Assembly (NCBI RefSeq): GCF_037975245.1
Contig: NC_092572.1
Coordinates: 25,430,989-25,494,988 of the forward strand
Length of the DNA stretch: 64,000 bases
From: Apostichopus japonicus
Taxonomy: Eukaryota; Echinodermata; Holothuroidea; Aspidochirotida; Stichopodidae
Direction of reading: 5' to 3'
Part shown: positions 1 to 14,200 of the stretch, piece after piece
Numbering within the stretch: the first letter of the stretch is position 1
Layout: each line of letters opens with the position of its first letter
Notes under the pieces: generated by a model
The model's input: the letters and a program-made list of their open reading frames with translations, nothing else
Database searches by the model: none
Told to the model about the DNA's origin: nothing
Translations under genes and position numbers: made by a program

Positions 1-639
1 GTAACTTGGATGGTTCATTACCAACTATGGCTAATGGAGATCATAAATAAATCAGAAAGGGATTTCGGCATAAAATATATGTCTGGGTAGACCTATTTCA
101 CTTGAAGACTATTTTGCTAAATAAACTATTAAAGTCAGTTTATCTCCGCTTGACCCGAGATGACTGATTGTCTGTTTATAGCTCCATGGTCAGCTCTAGA
201 ATGTAGCAGTGGAATCTTTCAGAATCTACGAAGGGGGTTAAAGCGTTCAAAACCACTTTCAAGAAGAGAGGCAAGAACACTTCTCTGTTCTTTAAATCTG
301 TAAATATGTGAAGGGTTGACCCGTGAAATGAATAAAAGAAATAAAATTAAGTTCTATGAACGAATAATTAAAACAAAAACGTTTTCAGTTCGTTGCCAGT
401 CTACAGAAATCACTTCATTCTGAAAATGTAGTTTCGCTAAGGCCCTCCCCCCCCCCCCCCCAAAAAAAAAAGAAGAGTGGGCGTGTGTTTCTCCGGAATG
501 GGAAGGAAACTTTGTATGCTGATGATTGTAAAGCACCAATAAGCATTAAACTTGCGCGCCAAAGGTGTTGCTTTTGTTTTGTATCACCACACTGGTACAG
601 ACGTAGAGTTGAAATTCAAAAAAGAAGATATTGATGAAT
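1..639. other. Unassigned sequence
   Basis: I see no conserved coding signal here. The only distinctive feature is a C-run followed by an A-run at about 445-471. It ends where the satellite array begins. Confidence 0.4.
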
Positions 640-3270
640 CTACTGGATAATGATTGTGCATTAGTCGTTTGTATTGGTCAAATACTCTTTGGACCGGGTA
701 AGACGCATTATGGAACTCTTCAACAATGTCCTTAGAATTCATAAGACCAATTGGTTGGGTGGTCCGAGGCGTGCTGGTCTTCACAAGGGCCTAAACATAT
801 TTGCAGGTCCATTAACATTCATTAACGAAGTAATGATTTAGTGGTCATTTAAATTGGTCAAGCACTCTTTGGACCGGGCAAGACGCATTATGGTACCGTT
901 CTACAATGTTCTTGGACTTCCTGTGACCGATTGGTTAGGTGGTCCAAAGCGTGCTGCATGGATTAGGGCCCAAAGCTTTTTCGTTGTCCCGTTACACTCA
1001 TTGAAGAAGTAATGATTTAATGGTCATTTAAATTGGTCAAGCACGCTTTGGACCGGGCAAGACGCATTGTGGTACTCTTCTACAATGTCCTTAGAGTTAA
1101 TGTTACCCATTGGTTAGGTGGTCCAAAGCGTGCTGCATGGATTAGGGCCCAAAGCTTTTTCGTTGTCCCGTTACACTCATTGAAGAAGTAATGATTTAGT
1201 GGTCATTTAAATTGGTCAAGCACGCTTTGGACCGGGCAAGACGCATTATGGTTCTCTTCTACAATGTCCTTAGAGTTCATGTTAACCATCGGTTTGGTGG
1301 TCCAAAGCGTGCTGCGTGGATTAGGGCCCAAAGCTTTTCGTGGTCCCTTTACACTCATTGAAGAAGTAATGATTTAGTGGTCATTTAAATTGGTCAAGCA
1401 CTCTTTGGACCGGGCAAGACGCATTATGGTACTCTTCTACAATGTCTTTAGAGTACATGTTACCGATTGGTTAGGTGGTCCAAACCGTGCTGCATGGATT
1501 AGGGCCCAAAGTTTTTTCGCGGTCCCTTTGCACTCATTTAATAAGTAATGATTTAAAGGTCAGTTTAATTGGTCAAGCACGCTTTGGACCGGGCAAGACG
1601 CATTATGGTACTATTCTACAATGTCTTTAGAGTACATGTTAACGATCGGTTAGGTGGTCCAAGGCGTGTTGCATGGATGAGGGCCCAAAGCTTTTTCGTG
1701 GTCCCGTTACACTCGATGATGTAGTAATGATTTAGTGGTCATTTAAATTGGTCAAGCACTCTTTGGACCGGGCAAGACGCATTATGGTACTCTTTTACAA
1801 TGTCTTTAGAGTACATGTTACCGATTGGTTAGGTGGTCCAAGGCGTGTTGCATGGATGAGGGCCCAAAGCTTTTTCGTGGTCCCGTTACACTCGATGATG
1901 TAGTAATGATTTAGTGGTCATCTAAATTGGTCAAGCACGCTTTGGACCGGGCAAGACGCATTATGGTACTCTTTTACAATGTCTTTAGAGTACATGTTAC
2001 CGATTGGATAGGTGGTCCAAGGCGTGCTGCATGGATGAGGGCCCAAAGCTTTTTCGTGGTCCCTTTGCACTCATTTAATAAGTAATGATTTAAAGGTCAG
2101 TTTAATTGGTCAAGCACGCTTTGGACCGGGCAAGACGCATTATGGTACTATTCTACAATGTCTTTAGAGTACATGTTACCGATTGGTTAGGTGGTCCAAG
2201 GCGTGTTGCATGGATGAGGGCCCAAAGCTTTTTCGTGGTCCCGTTACACTCATCGGAAGAAGTAATGATTTAGTGGTCATCTAAATTGGTCAAGCACGCT
2301 TTGGACCGGGCAAGACGCATTATGGTACTCTTCTACAATGTCATTAGAGTTCATGTTGACCATTGGTTAGGTGATCCAAGGCGTGCTGCTTGGATTAGGG
2401 CCCAAAGTTTTTTCGTGGTCCCGTTACACTCGATGATGTAGTAATGATTTAGTGGTCATTTAAATTGGTCAAGCACGCTTTGGACCGGGCAAGACGCATT
2501 ATGGTACTCTTCTACAATGTCCTTAGAGTTAATTTTACCCATTGGTTAGGTGGTCCAAGGCGTGCTGCATGGATTAGGGCCCAAAGCTTTTTCGTGGTCC
2601 CGTTACACTCATCGGAAGAAGTAATGATTTAGTGGTCATTTAAGTTGGTCAAGCACGCTTTGGACCGGGCAAGACGCATTATGGTACTCTTATGCAATGT
2701 CCTTAGAGTTCATGTTAACCATCGGTTTGGTGATCCAAGGCGTGCTGCATGGATTAGGGCCCAAAGCTTTTTTGTGGTCCCGTTACACTCATTAAAAAAG
2801 TAATGATTTAGTGGTCATTTAAATTGGTCAAGCACTCTTTGGACCGGGCAAGACGCATTATGTTACCCTTCTAAAAGATCCTTAGACTTCCTACGACCCA
2901 TTGGTTGGGCGGTCCAAGGCGTGCTGGTCTTGATTAGGGCCCTCATGTTTTTATTTCAGTTCCCGTTACATTTATTTAAAAAAAATGTTGATATAATGGT
3001 CATTTTAATTGGTCAAGCACTCTTTGGACCGGGCAAGACGCATTATGGTATCCTTCTACAATGTGTCAAGAATTCATATGACCCATTGGTAAGGTGGTCC
3101 AAGGCGTGCTAGTCTTGATTAGGGCCTAAAGTAATTTTTTACATTAATTTAAGAACTGATGAAGTACTGGTCATTTTAGTTGGCCAAGAACTATTTGGAC
3201 AGGGCAAGATGCATTATGGTACCCTTCTACATAGTCATCGGAGTTCATATGACCCATGGGCCATAGATAA
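640..3270. repeat. 179-bp satellite array, about 14-15 copies
   Basis: The phrase GGACCGGGCAAGACGCATTA recurs every 178-179 bases, for example near 871, 1050, 1229 and 1407, to about 3200. The first and last copies are the most diverged, as expected at array edges. Each unit carries AGCACGCTTTGGACC and, about 75 bases later, its exact complement GGTCCAAAGCGTGCT, so every unit could fold into a 15-bp stem. Some copies read CCAAGGCGTG, which replaces a pair with a G:U wobble. The short reading frames inside are not conserved between units and I do not treat them as genes. Confidence 0.95.
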
Positions 3271-4928
3271 ACCTCTTTCCACGACCAACTGTTGAACATC
3301 TTGTAAGAAAGCTTTTGTCTTGCCACAGGTGTTACGTCGATACAATTGTCGAATACGTAACCGAATAGGCAGCTCAGTTACTCATTCGCGAATATCGAAC
3401 GAGGAACGGGGAATAAGTATCTAACTTCACACCGGTACCGGATTGCGCAATAATTATTCCGCACAACCGAACCGGTTATGAAGATGCATGCATAAATCTT
3501 AGCTTGTATTGTATGGCCAGTTGCGCAGCAAAAGTGTGAAGAATTCAGTAAGAATGTCATATTATGGATTCAGTTTATTTTGAAACTTGATTCTTAGATT
3601 TACATAAATCTGGTATAAGAAGCAAAATTCGAAACGTGTTTGTGTATTCCCTAATTTCTGACTAGCCAGCTAAGTTACAACTCGCCGGGCGTAACGTAAC
3701 GATAGGAATTGGCTGCTTAGGCCGTGACTTAGGCTAACAAGTAAGAGCTACAGTAGGCCTAGGCTATACTTCAGTTTGTAATTAGGCAAACGTAACAATG
3801 CACGTATTGTATGCCTACTGTAGCTTAATTCTTAGTAAGGTCCAATCGATATTTATACTCAAAGGTTATTACCAACATCACTGTAACCTGCATAGGATAG
3901 GCCTACCAGACTAAAGCATAGTGTTAAAAAGTTGGCAAGACACTACAGAGGGACAATGGCACCTGTAAAGAAACATTGAAATGAATTTACTTAATTTTGT
4001 CGGCATGTAGAGAAAGAGAACATAACATGTTCACTGAGCCCCCATCCTGGTGTGGAGGCACCGTTACAATAGAGCCTAGTTTGTTTGAAGCCTGTGACTG
4101 TGCCTCTGGAAGTGAAGTGAGGTTATACATTGGCCAGGTATTCTACAGTCGTAGCCTAGGCCTAGTAAAATACCAGTAGCACTCCTACTCCTAGTGCATG
4201 CCATACGGTATTTATGAAAGAGAATGCAAGATCGCTTTTTCAGGAGTAATCTTTAACTATATGTATGGCATCAGCAATGTGACAAGATCTACCATAATAT
4301 TAACGACTAAATTTGCTACATATATGCGAATCAGCCAGTGTGACTGCATTACAGTTCATATGTCCAGTTCTTACACCTGGCTCAGTTAATGTGTTATTTT
4401 TGTTAATGTGTGGTCACAAGCATTACCTATGACATATATACTGTATAGTTGGAGGCTACTAAATTTATACTGTGTGCCATACCATACTGTACATTGAGAG
4501 CGTACTAATGTGTAGCATACTAAGTTACTAACCTAGACTAGGCTAGAGCCTACTTTATGTAGTGAAGCTGCCCTATCAAGTATGAATTTTGAGGATGGCA
4601 TATCATGAAACCAGCTTATTTTGCTTTCGAGGGCGAGATAAAAAATACTTTGAGGTGTTCATATTTCATGTAGCAGAGTTGCAACACGTCTACGTACATG
4701 TAAATTTCAGCTGTTTAGAATTTTACTGAAACGCAACTACATAACTTCCCCCGTCCCGTTAGAGATAAAAATTCAGCGCAGTGTCACTGGCCATTGAATG
4801 ACTCAAGTTGAGAACAATTGCTTGCTGATGACTTTACATATATACTTGAAAGGAAGAGATGTAACAAATGTTCACTAAACCATTGATTACTGGAACTTTA
4901 CAACAGATAGACAGACATACAGACAGGC

Positions 4929-4967
<39 letters not shown>

Positions 4968-5137
4968 TAGAATAAGGTATTTGTATAGCTGGTGAGAAAC
5001 AAGTAATATTACAAACAAGACAGAAACGTACATATTAACGACCTTAAATATGATAAAATTCCTTTAAAACATAACAGATTTTTAATTTGTTGTTGTTGTT
5101 GTTGTTTTTGTTGATGAAATGACAGATAATTTTGCAG
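3271..5137. other. Upstream region of ASCC2, no gene recognised
   Basis: No conserved coding segment is seen. The stretch is the likely location of the ASCC2 promoter and any 5' untranslated exon, but I find no TATA box or CpG cluster I would defend. It contains one GACA microsatellite (listed separately). Confidence 0.35.
4904..4970. repeat. (GACA)n microsatellite
   Basis: About 15 tandem GACA tetramers with a few GATA and GGCA variants, ending at AGATAGAATA. It lies about 200 bases upstream of the ASCC2 start codon. Confidence 0.9.
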
Positions 5138-5163
5138 CATATCGACTGGAATAAGAGCAAACA

Positions 5164-5256
5164 ATGCCTGTTCAGAAAGAGGAACTCAGACCATTGAATG
5201 ATAGATTTATCCATGTCTCTGTACCGAATGGTGGGAATGTGAAGCGGCCAGCTCTG
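5164..5256 (+). CDS. ASCC2: ASCC2 coding exon 1 (residues 1-31)
   Basis: It begins with ATG in the context AACAATGCC and ends RPAL before donor GTAAGA, phase 0. The human protein also reads MP... to SPAL here. A plausible acceptor (TTTTGCAG, ending 5137) lies 26 bases upstream of the ATG, so the 5' untranslated region may be split by an intron. Confidence 0.85.
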
Positions 5257-8200
5257 GTAAGAAGAACAACTATTTTGTTTGTGATATTTAAAGGGTATCT
5301 TTTTGCCTCAAACGGCCTCTCATACTGTAGCTTCTGTCTCCCAACCAGAGTTGAGAGGGAGGCAGGATATATTTGAGTCTCAACGTATTGAGAACGTTTG
5401 AGGTTTCTTTACAAATCGATTCAATTTTATACATGCATCAGTGATATATGTAGACAACATGGTTTAGCAGTTGTTTTGTTACTTACGGCTTGTTATCAGG
5501 GGTAACAGTCAGGCTAGTAGCCAAGGGGGGGCAAAGGGGGTGACCGCCCCCTCTTGAGCATATTTTTTTTGTATGTTTTTATGATATCGCTAGTAATTTC
5601 AAGCTTAGATGCAAATTACAAGGCCTGGAAAGTGCCATTTCCAGCGATCTGGGAGGCATTTTCTGCCAAAACTTTCTTGTACGGGCAATCCAGACCTATG
5701 TGGCCATAGTGTCCTTGAAAAGACACGGACATTGGTCGAAAATCTTTCCTTTACGAGAAAGATGGCTGGTTTTCCCATGCTGATGGCCTGCATATATATA
5801 CAGTCCTGAAACCAGGGTGCTTTTGCAGGGAATAAATTTAGTGTTCAAATTCTTGTGTACCAGTTTTTTGAAGGCAGCTCTAGGCTTTCTCTTACAGAAT
5901 ATTATGGTAATTGTGTAAAAAACAACAACAGATATAGACCTATTTGCACTCGTATAGCAATTTTGGCCTCTTCTACGTAGCATAAATTGCAATTTGATAC
6001 CGGATAGATGATTCCGTCTAGGCTTCCAGATGTCGGCGAGTGGTAATCCCTGGTGCCCTGAGCCAGGACTGTTTGGAATTGGTGTAAACGTGAAAAGATA
6101 GGCAAACTGGATATCTGGTGTGAACCGGCCGCCATACGCTAGGGACCCGAATTGATTGGTCCGCACACGGCTGTGTGCAACATGTTATTTATCTTATGAC
6201 CTTCGGCAGGATAATCAGGTTAAATATGACCTATAGTATAGTATGATGTCCATATTTTAAATCATTCTTAGTTTCACCCGTTTCACATCGATGGCAACGA
6301 TCAATGACACTCGAATGGTGTAATAATGCATGAATATTCAATATATATGCAAATGATGTTATTTATCTTATGACCTTTGGCAAGATAATCAGGTTAAATA
6401 TGACATATAGTATTATGTCCGTATTTTAAATCATTCTTAGGTTCACCCGTTTCACATCGATGGCAAGGAATATGGATCGAGGACACTCGAATGGGTGTCA
6501 TATTGCATTATGAATATTCAATATATGCAAATTATGTACGATCTACATCTTCACAGCCACTTTGGAGAATGATGTACAACTGTTGGGTATGTTGGAACTG
6601 CAGGTTACCATTGTCCACAGAGCAGCAGTATCAGGCAGCAATGTATACCAAAAAAAAGGATGGAAGCTTTTTCTCAGAGTATTCGGCAGAAGTCGGGGAA
6701 ACGGTCGGGTTAGATCCCATAACTGACGGATGTTGGACATTGGATCACTTCACCGGTGCAAACATAAATAAAATCAATGGGGTATGCACTGCAGTATTGC
6801 TGTCCCACAAGTCCATGTCCTCGTAATACAACTTAACTAACATTTTCTTAAAGCCCTTTTTTTGTTTTTTTCTACACAGGATAGCTACTGGGTGGAAACT
6901 GTCCATTTCCTGAATATTCCTCCACTTCCGATTGAATGGGACGAAGCAACTGTCGCAGAGTGGCAAGAGAGGTTGGCTTACGTGGAGGAAGATCTCAAGT
7001 GGCTTTTGAAATTACCACACCATAAATTTTGGAGCCAGGTATGTATGACCTATGTTCATATAGTACGTACCGTAACGTGGCGAAGAATATCGCCTGTAGC
7101 TCTGTAGAGATGATGCCCCTGGCCGAGGAGGGGGGGGGGGAATTATTATTTGGTAGGAATTATTATTTTGGAAGCCTAGCTCCAAGAAGCTCCACTCAAA
7201 TAAAGCGATGAAAAAGTTCGGTTGATTTCAAGAGGATTTGTTCTCTGCGTGATACAATTAAGAGTTCGATTAAACGCTGAAAAATTAGGTTCGGGATGCT
7301 GATTGGGGACAATATATAGGTAGAAATTATTTGGCCATGTACTATAACTGATTGAACTAATTTGCCGCTATAAAAAACTGCTCAGAAGTTGCAAAGCTTG
7401 GGTTCACACGTGACGAGGCATGTGGTCCAAGATTGGTTCAATATTACCTACCTCGAAAACATTAATACTCATCAATTCTATCAGTGAATGAGTATAAAGA
7501 AAACAAACTTGTGGTCCTAAATTTTGGTTATTTTTGTTAATTTTTTTTTTTAAATTATTGTCATTTTTAATGAGGGTGTCCTGCTCAGTGCAGAAGCACT
7601 GTTTTCCTTTGACTGAAAAAATGGGCTCCTGAACTAGACGTCTGAAAATGGACCGAACGATTTCTGATTTATTTCTTTATTGGTGGGAATTAAACAGGGG
7701 AAACTTGAAGGGCAAAAAGTGCAAAAGGGCTTCAAGACCTTGCAGGAGTGATATCATGCCATGACAGCCCATAGAGGCATGCACACAACCATTGTCGTTT
7801 TCTACACAAGAAATAACAAAAAGAGAAAAAATAATAATAAAAGGGTCATATTTGGGCACTATGCCAAGTATTATATATTTGGTCTGTCTAAATATTCCTC
7901 AGGTTGCAACAAGTTGAGGTTAATTTTTTTAAATTTTTTTTGTTTTTGGTGAGGGGAGGATTATTTTAACTCCCCTATCAGGGACTTATTGTCAGTGTTC
8001 CAGTTTTGTCTAGCAGTTATGAAGGCTCTGAATCTGGTCTCTTTGTAAAACTCTAATAAAATTCCCCGGTTTTACTGTCGAAAGCCAAAAAAAAGCTGCT
8101 ATAGCATTTTGCAATAAATGATTATTAATGTAATTAATATTATGATTTAATTAAAATTATTTATTATGGTGTAAATTATTCCCTGCCCCTACATGGAGAG

Positions 8201-11200
8201 TTGGCTATCCTGACCCCAAAAGAGTCACAGCCCCTCTCCTAAACAAATCCTGGGTGCTGGATCCCTGCAAAACAGAAAGCCAAATAGAGATCCCTATGAA
8301 ACCAAGATTTCATTTGAAAATGGCAGAGGCATTTAGATTTTACTTCTTGGAGACGTTTCTAAAAGTCGCCTGGAAACACAATATTCAAAACAACTATCAC
8401 TCTCGAACTTTTTGTAATTTTTTTTCTGTAATTTTGTATAAGTTTCTAAGTTTCAAAGTACAAAGTTGATAAATTTAAATGGTTTGTAGTGTTTGTATTA
8501 GTGCCGCCCTGTGAACATCGTATTGATGGATAGTGTTGCACTTTATGAATATAGCTTTTATCATCATTATTATTATTCTTGAGACGTTTGTACATTGTCG
8601 CAGCACATGTCACACCCCAAAGATGCCAACCAGTCTCAAATTTCTGAAAATAACCATCCGGAAATATTTTGGTCACATTGATCAAGTTCCTGTCTGGTGC
8701 CAAACATTTTCAACTACAAAATTTTGAAGCTATCCTTCGAATTGCTTCCACATCCTCCTCCTCCTCCTCCTGCTCCTGCTCCTCCTCCTCCTCCTCCTCC
8801 TCCTCCTCCTCCTCCTCCTCCTCCTCCTCCTCCTCCCCCTCCCACTCCTCCTCCTCACCCACCCCCTCCTCCTCCTCCTCCCCTCCCCTCCCCCTCCTCC
8901 CGCTCCTCCTGCTCCTCCTCCTCCCCCTCCTCCTCCTCCCCCTCCTCCTCCTCCCCCTCCTCCTCCTGAAGAATGTGGGAGGCTATCCTAGTTTGATCAT
9001 CAACGGCAATCTTTACTTGAGCACGAAACAATTTGGCTTTGATTTAATTTCAATTAAGTTTTTATTCGATGAAAAATCTAGAAATAATCGCTAAATATCG
9101 TCCTTTGCACTTTCAGAATGTCTACGATACGTCTCTCCAGAAATGTCTGGACAGCTATTTGAAGAATGCACCCAGGTAAAGAGTCAAAGAAGAAAATAAA
9201 TTTTTTAAACTAGGTCTGATCAGGTGGAAAAGCTCTTTCTGTAATTAAGCTCAATCAGCCTTAAGTCCTGTTAATAGTATGATAAGAATAGAGGGGTTGT
9301 CAGATGAATATGTAGAGCAAGAAATATTTTAGTTATTTTGGTTTTGTTTGTTAACTGTCCATGATAACACTTGAGAGTCAGTGACGGAGCATCCATACAG
9401 TCAGAGGGGGCGGATGCCCCCCCCCCCCCCCGACGGACTCAAAAGGATTGCTGGCGCCATTTTCAGCTTTTTACCACTTTTTGCTTATTTGCGATTATTG
9501 ACTTTTTTATTGCGCTCTCATCTACCTATTGACATTTGTCACATTTTGTTGGTGTAATTTTCGGCGGTCTTTAATTTATCGGCACTCCCGTTGTACGAAA
9601 CTATTTCCAAGAACTGTACGGGGTTTTCGTTTATCTGCAAATTAGCAAGGCCCTGAAAGGGTAAATTCCGGCGATCTAGGGAGTATCTTCACTCAAAAAA
9701 TGTCTGTACGCTCCGCGCCAACCTGTGGTGGCGCTCGGCTAACGGCTTTGATAGTGTCGAAAGCGCCCCTACAGACCATTCTCGCCCCCATGACCAATGC
9801 CCCTAGCTCTGCCACTGTTGAGAGATAGCAAAATAAAGGGCAGTTATTACGATACTACAGAGGCAGTCGGCGAAGACAGCAAAAAGAATTACAAATTGAT
9901 ATGTGAGGCACCACAATGACAGACACATTTGTCGGTGATTTTGGCAGTCACATCGTTTCAACATAAATCATAGAAATATGTTTCCTTGTGCTCGGGTGTT
10001 AACCAAACATTGGCCAATCCATCTGTCCACCCTCGCAGCATGACGTAGTGTCATCAAATGCATTATGGGAGATGAAGGGTTTATAGGGAAACTGGTGGCA
10101 GTATAGAGGGGGAGCAGTGTGAGAGGGTAAAGATAATTGTACGGATGGGATAGAAATATTAAGCGGTGGTAGAGGAGGGTGGGGAGGGGGGGTTGTCAGG
10201 GGGGTCATAGCAAGGTAGGATCGGTTTGAGTTGAAGGATTTCACTGTTACAATCTGGTTGACGAGCGAGCATTGTACAAACTATGTGGACCACATAAGTG
10301 AGTCTGGGACCCCCGTGTGGCGGTGTCTGTGCGTGTGCGTGTCTGTGCGTGTGTGCGACACCCTTTAGCTTGTAAACATGTTATCGTACAGGCAGTACAA
10401 CGGATTGCCGCAATAGGATTTATCATTCACCGCCGATCTCATCCCTTCAAATTCCGAAAAGCCGAAACCCATTCTATTGCCATCGGAGGAGAGATTGAAA
10501 ATGTGTACAAAATAAGAGAAATAAATCTCATACAATGCGTTTTAACAATGTTCTATTGTTATAGATGTAAAACCATGTCTTCCTCTCGTTCTTGTAGGTA
10601 TCATGACGGAGAACACCAAATGCCGCCTAGTTTACTCGGAAAGCAAAAGAGCATCCATCGACTGGTTTTCCTGGCCTTCTTGAGGTTATCGACTCACAAG
10701 GAATCGAAAGTTAGTTCTTTAAACATTTGATTGCAAAAAGGATTAAAAAAGGCTTGAAGTCTCTTGGAAAGCCTTCCGTTACTGCTGGCATCCAAAGTAC
10801 ATGACCTTATTCTGGACGAGCCCCCTCACAGTATGCAAGTTCTGACTAGTTTAGAAACTTCATCAAGGAATGTTTTCTGCTGAATGTGTGACTCTAAGAG
10901 GGATATTCCAGTGGTACTGGAAAAAATCGAGAAAATTTCTGCATCTTTTTGGTCAAACCCAAATTCTGATTGCACTTTGTGTCATGGCAATTCAATTTTT
11001 TTTTATTTGGGAAAAATTGTGAAAATTTTTGCATCTGGCAACAGTGGAGTTAATTGATGTGGTTATAACCATTGAGATGAAAATGGCGAAGTTTTTTTTC
11101 TTAACAATTCGCCAATCATGTCTCCATGGAGGAAGAACAGTCTAATGATACATATCAAAGAAGTTTCAAAATGTAGGAAAAACAATTATTGGGAACAGAC

Positions 11201-14200
11201 TTCCCAAATGTCTCACATTTCAAGTATAAATTTACAAGAAAAATAATGTAATATTAAATAAAGTAAAATAATTCCCCCCAAGAATAAAATATAAGAATAA
11301 TAATAAAAAAAAAGGACAAAAAATATAAAAATAATACTAAGCAATAAAGAAATAACCAATAAAAAAAAAAATCAAAAATAATAAGTATAGAACCATAAAA
11401 GAAAATTAAAAAAATAAAAATAGTAGGATACGCAACATTTTGTAGGACGTTATGACATCACAGATGACATCACAGATCATCTTCTCTCAATCCTCTTCTT
11501 GGATTAATGATCAGTGTTAATCTGGTGGAAATAGTTTACAGTCAGACAACCCAAAATCTAGATTAAAAAATCATTTTTTCCCCTACTTTTTTTTATTTGA
11601 TAGTGTCATGTTGTCTTCTGCCCCCTGAATATCCCTTTTAATTTATACAGGACTCATACTCGATAATCATCACTTTAATCGAGAAAGTTGAGAAAACAAA
11701 GAAGTCGTGTGAAGAGAAAATTTCTATCCAATTTCAAAAAACAGAAAAAAAAATTGGCAGGAAAATATTTGCCAAATTTGCGAATCCTTTGTTGTTAACA
11801 GTACCACGTTTCACAGTACCATAGCACAGTAACGTTAACAGTACCGTAACAGTACTGTTTAACAGTACCATATTTGTAATCCATTATTGATGAAAAGTAG
11901 GAATGAGTTCAAAGTTCAATTGCCCACATTTGTAAACCCCCCCCCAAAATTTGGCCAGATCCTCTTTATAGTCTGCTAGGCTTCCCTTCACAGATAACCC
12001 TTCATATTGTTGTCAGTATTCAAAGCAAGGATCTTTCCAACTCCTCATCACCGACTTCAACACCCACTTGTGCGCAGTGGACCGCACATTTTCCCCATTC
12101 AGTGATCACCCCCACCTAAAACTGCCAAGTGTAATCGTCCATTGGTGCGGGGCCGCGACTCTGTGATATTATACTTCGGCTATAACACTCGATTGTTAGA
12201 CATCGGCGGTGTCATGATTTTGTCTGGTCTCTTGCGAGTACCACGCTGACTCCTCCTCCTCCTCCTCCTCCTCCTCCTCCTCCTCCTCCTCCTCCTCCTC
12301 CTCCTCCTCCTCCTCCTCCTCCTCCTCCTCCTCCTCCTCCTCCTCCTCCTCCTCCTCCTCCTCCTCCTCCTCCTCCTCCTCCTCCTCCTCCCCCCTCCTC
12401 CTCCCCCTCCCCCTCCTCCTTCTCCTCCTCCCCCCTCCTCCCCCTCCTCCTCCCCCTCCTCCTCCTCCTCCTCCCCCTCCCCCATCTTCCTCCCCCCTCC
12501 CCCTCCTCCTCATCCTCATCCTCCTCCCCCTCCTCCTCCTCCCCCTCCTCCTCCTCATTTCATCATCCATTTTTTTCTCTATCTGCAGGAGGGGTTCATC
12601 AACCCGTCGTCGTTCGGAGACCTCATCTACGATAATTACATTTTCGACGCCGTCAAGTTGATCGAGCTGTCCGTCCTCTACGGTGGTGGAAACGCTGAGC
12701 TGCTGAAGAAGATGGTGGAAAACGTCTTCAAGAATCAGCCGAATTACCTGTCGGATTTAAAACAAGTGGTGCCAACTATTTTGGAGGTACGGTAGATTTT
12801 TAAATTTTTTTACAATTTGTCGGACGCTGCTCGTTTAAGAAGTGCCCCCGTCTGTTCATGACATGTTTGGTAGACTGTTTACTGCTCAAGTTAAAAAGGT
12901 GAAGAGACACTCGATGATTCACCTCCTTATTTACCTTACTATCTGTCATTACATACGATTATTATACCGTTTGTATGTTTAATGTCTCTTTGGGGGAGAG
13001 GAGGGAAGGATGTGGTGGGGGGGGAGTGGTTGGAGTATTGTATTTGCTATTTAGTTGGGACCAAACCAAAGCTTTTTGCCGTTTTTTTGTTGTTTGTATT
13101 TCACTTAATATAATAATTGCGCATTTGAAAGCTTTGGTTGATAGTTTATATTTTTGAATGTGATAATAGAAAGAAAAATAACGACCTTGTCACGACCTCA
13201 TCATGTACTGATATTCACGACCGTCTTCATTTTCCAGGCTTTCGTAACCATTTCGAAGAAGTGCGGATTGAAACAAGACAGTCACAGTGAAGGCCCAGCT
13301 GAACTGACAGAACCAAGATGGGAATGGTAAATATCACATCCACAGGGAGGAGCAATTATAAAGATAGACAGCATTGATAGAAAATAGAACAAGTAACAAT
13401 TTACTCTGTTTATAACTTCACTCAGATTGGCATTTCCACACAGGCATTTGCAATGGCGCAGCAAACTGCACACACACAAAAAAAGCAAAGCGAAAAGGGC
13501 CAGTCCTTTTTTTGAACTAGCATCATTATTTGTTTTGTTGGTCATGGCCAAAGGAAACCAAAGTTTCCGCGTCTTTTGCAGGAATGCGCGGACGTGATAT
13601 GGTTGATGTTACCATCTCATATTGACATCTTGGGTCAGTGATCTATACTGTATAATTTTAAAAGGAGGATGGGTTGAATTTTATGGAGCCCTCCCAGTGT
13701 TCCGGTGGGTTCATTGTCCCCAGGATAGATAGATAGATATTTATTCAGCCATTGATCATAATAAATACAATGGAAATTGGGTAAAAACAAGAGCTCAAAA
13801 GTCAAAATGAGTACAAAACTAAAACCAGATTCAGAATATAAATGGACACCAGGATGAAAATGTTGCTAAGACATTAAACACATAGGTATTAAAACGTACG
13901 TCAGAAACCCTAAACTTGGTATAACAGATGAGTAAAATCAAGACTACGAAAAATTGCACAATAAAACAATCAACGAGTATGGTGTGCGTTGTATGTCCTC
14001 ACAGCGGAAGGATAATAACTATCAATAAATCTCTTGGAACCGTTGAATGTAACCTGTCTTTTTCCAGAAGGCAAGAAAGAAAAAAAATGAAAAAATAAAA
14101 ATAATAATAATAATCGTCAAACGCACCAGTTCATTACAACTCATCCAGAAGTGAGTGATATCTCCCAAGATAACAAAATAAATGCATGGAAGTCTCCTCG

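Noticed and set aside
5696-6166. 156-codon minus-strand frame
   Set aside because: No recognisable motif, overlaps transposon-derived sequence, no splice partner.
6491-6826. 111-codon frame ending at a GTATGC donor-like site, considered as an extra ASCC2 exon
   Set aside because: Exons 1 and 2 already join with the same residue count as the human protein, and the frame has no ASCC2 similarity.
8669-9094. Ser/Pro/Leu homopolymer frames
   Set aside because: Translations of the intron 2 TCC tract.
12180-12570. Glu-, Arg- and Gly-only frames on the minus strand
   Set aside because: Translations of the TCC/GGA tract.
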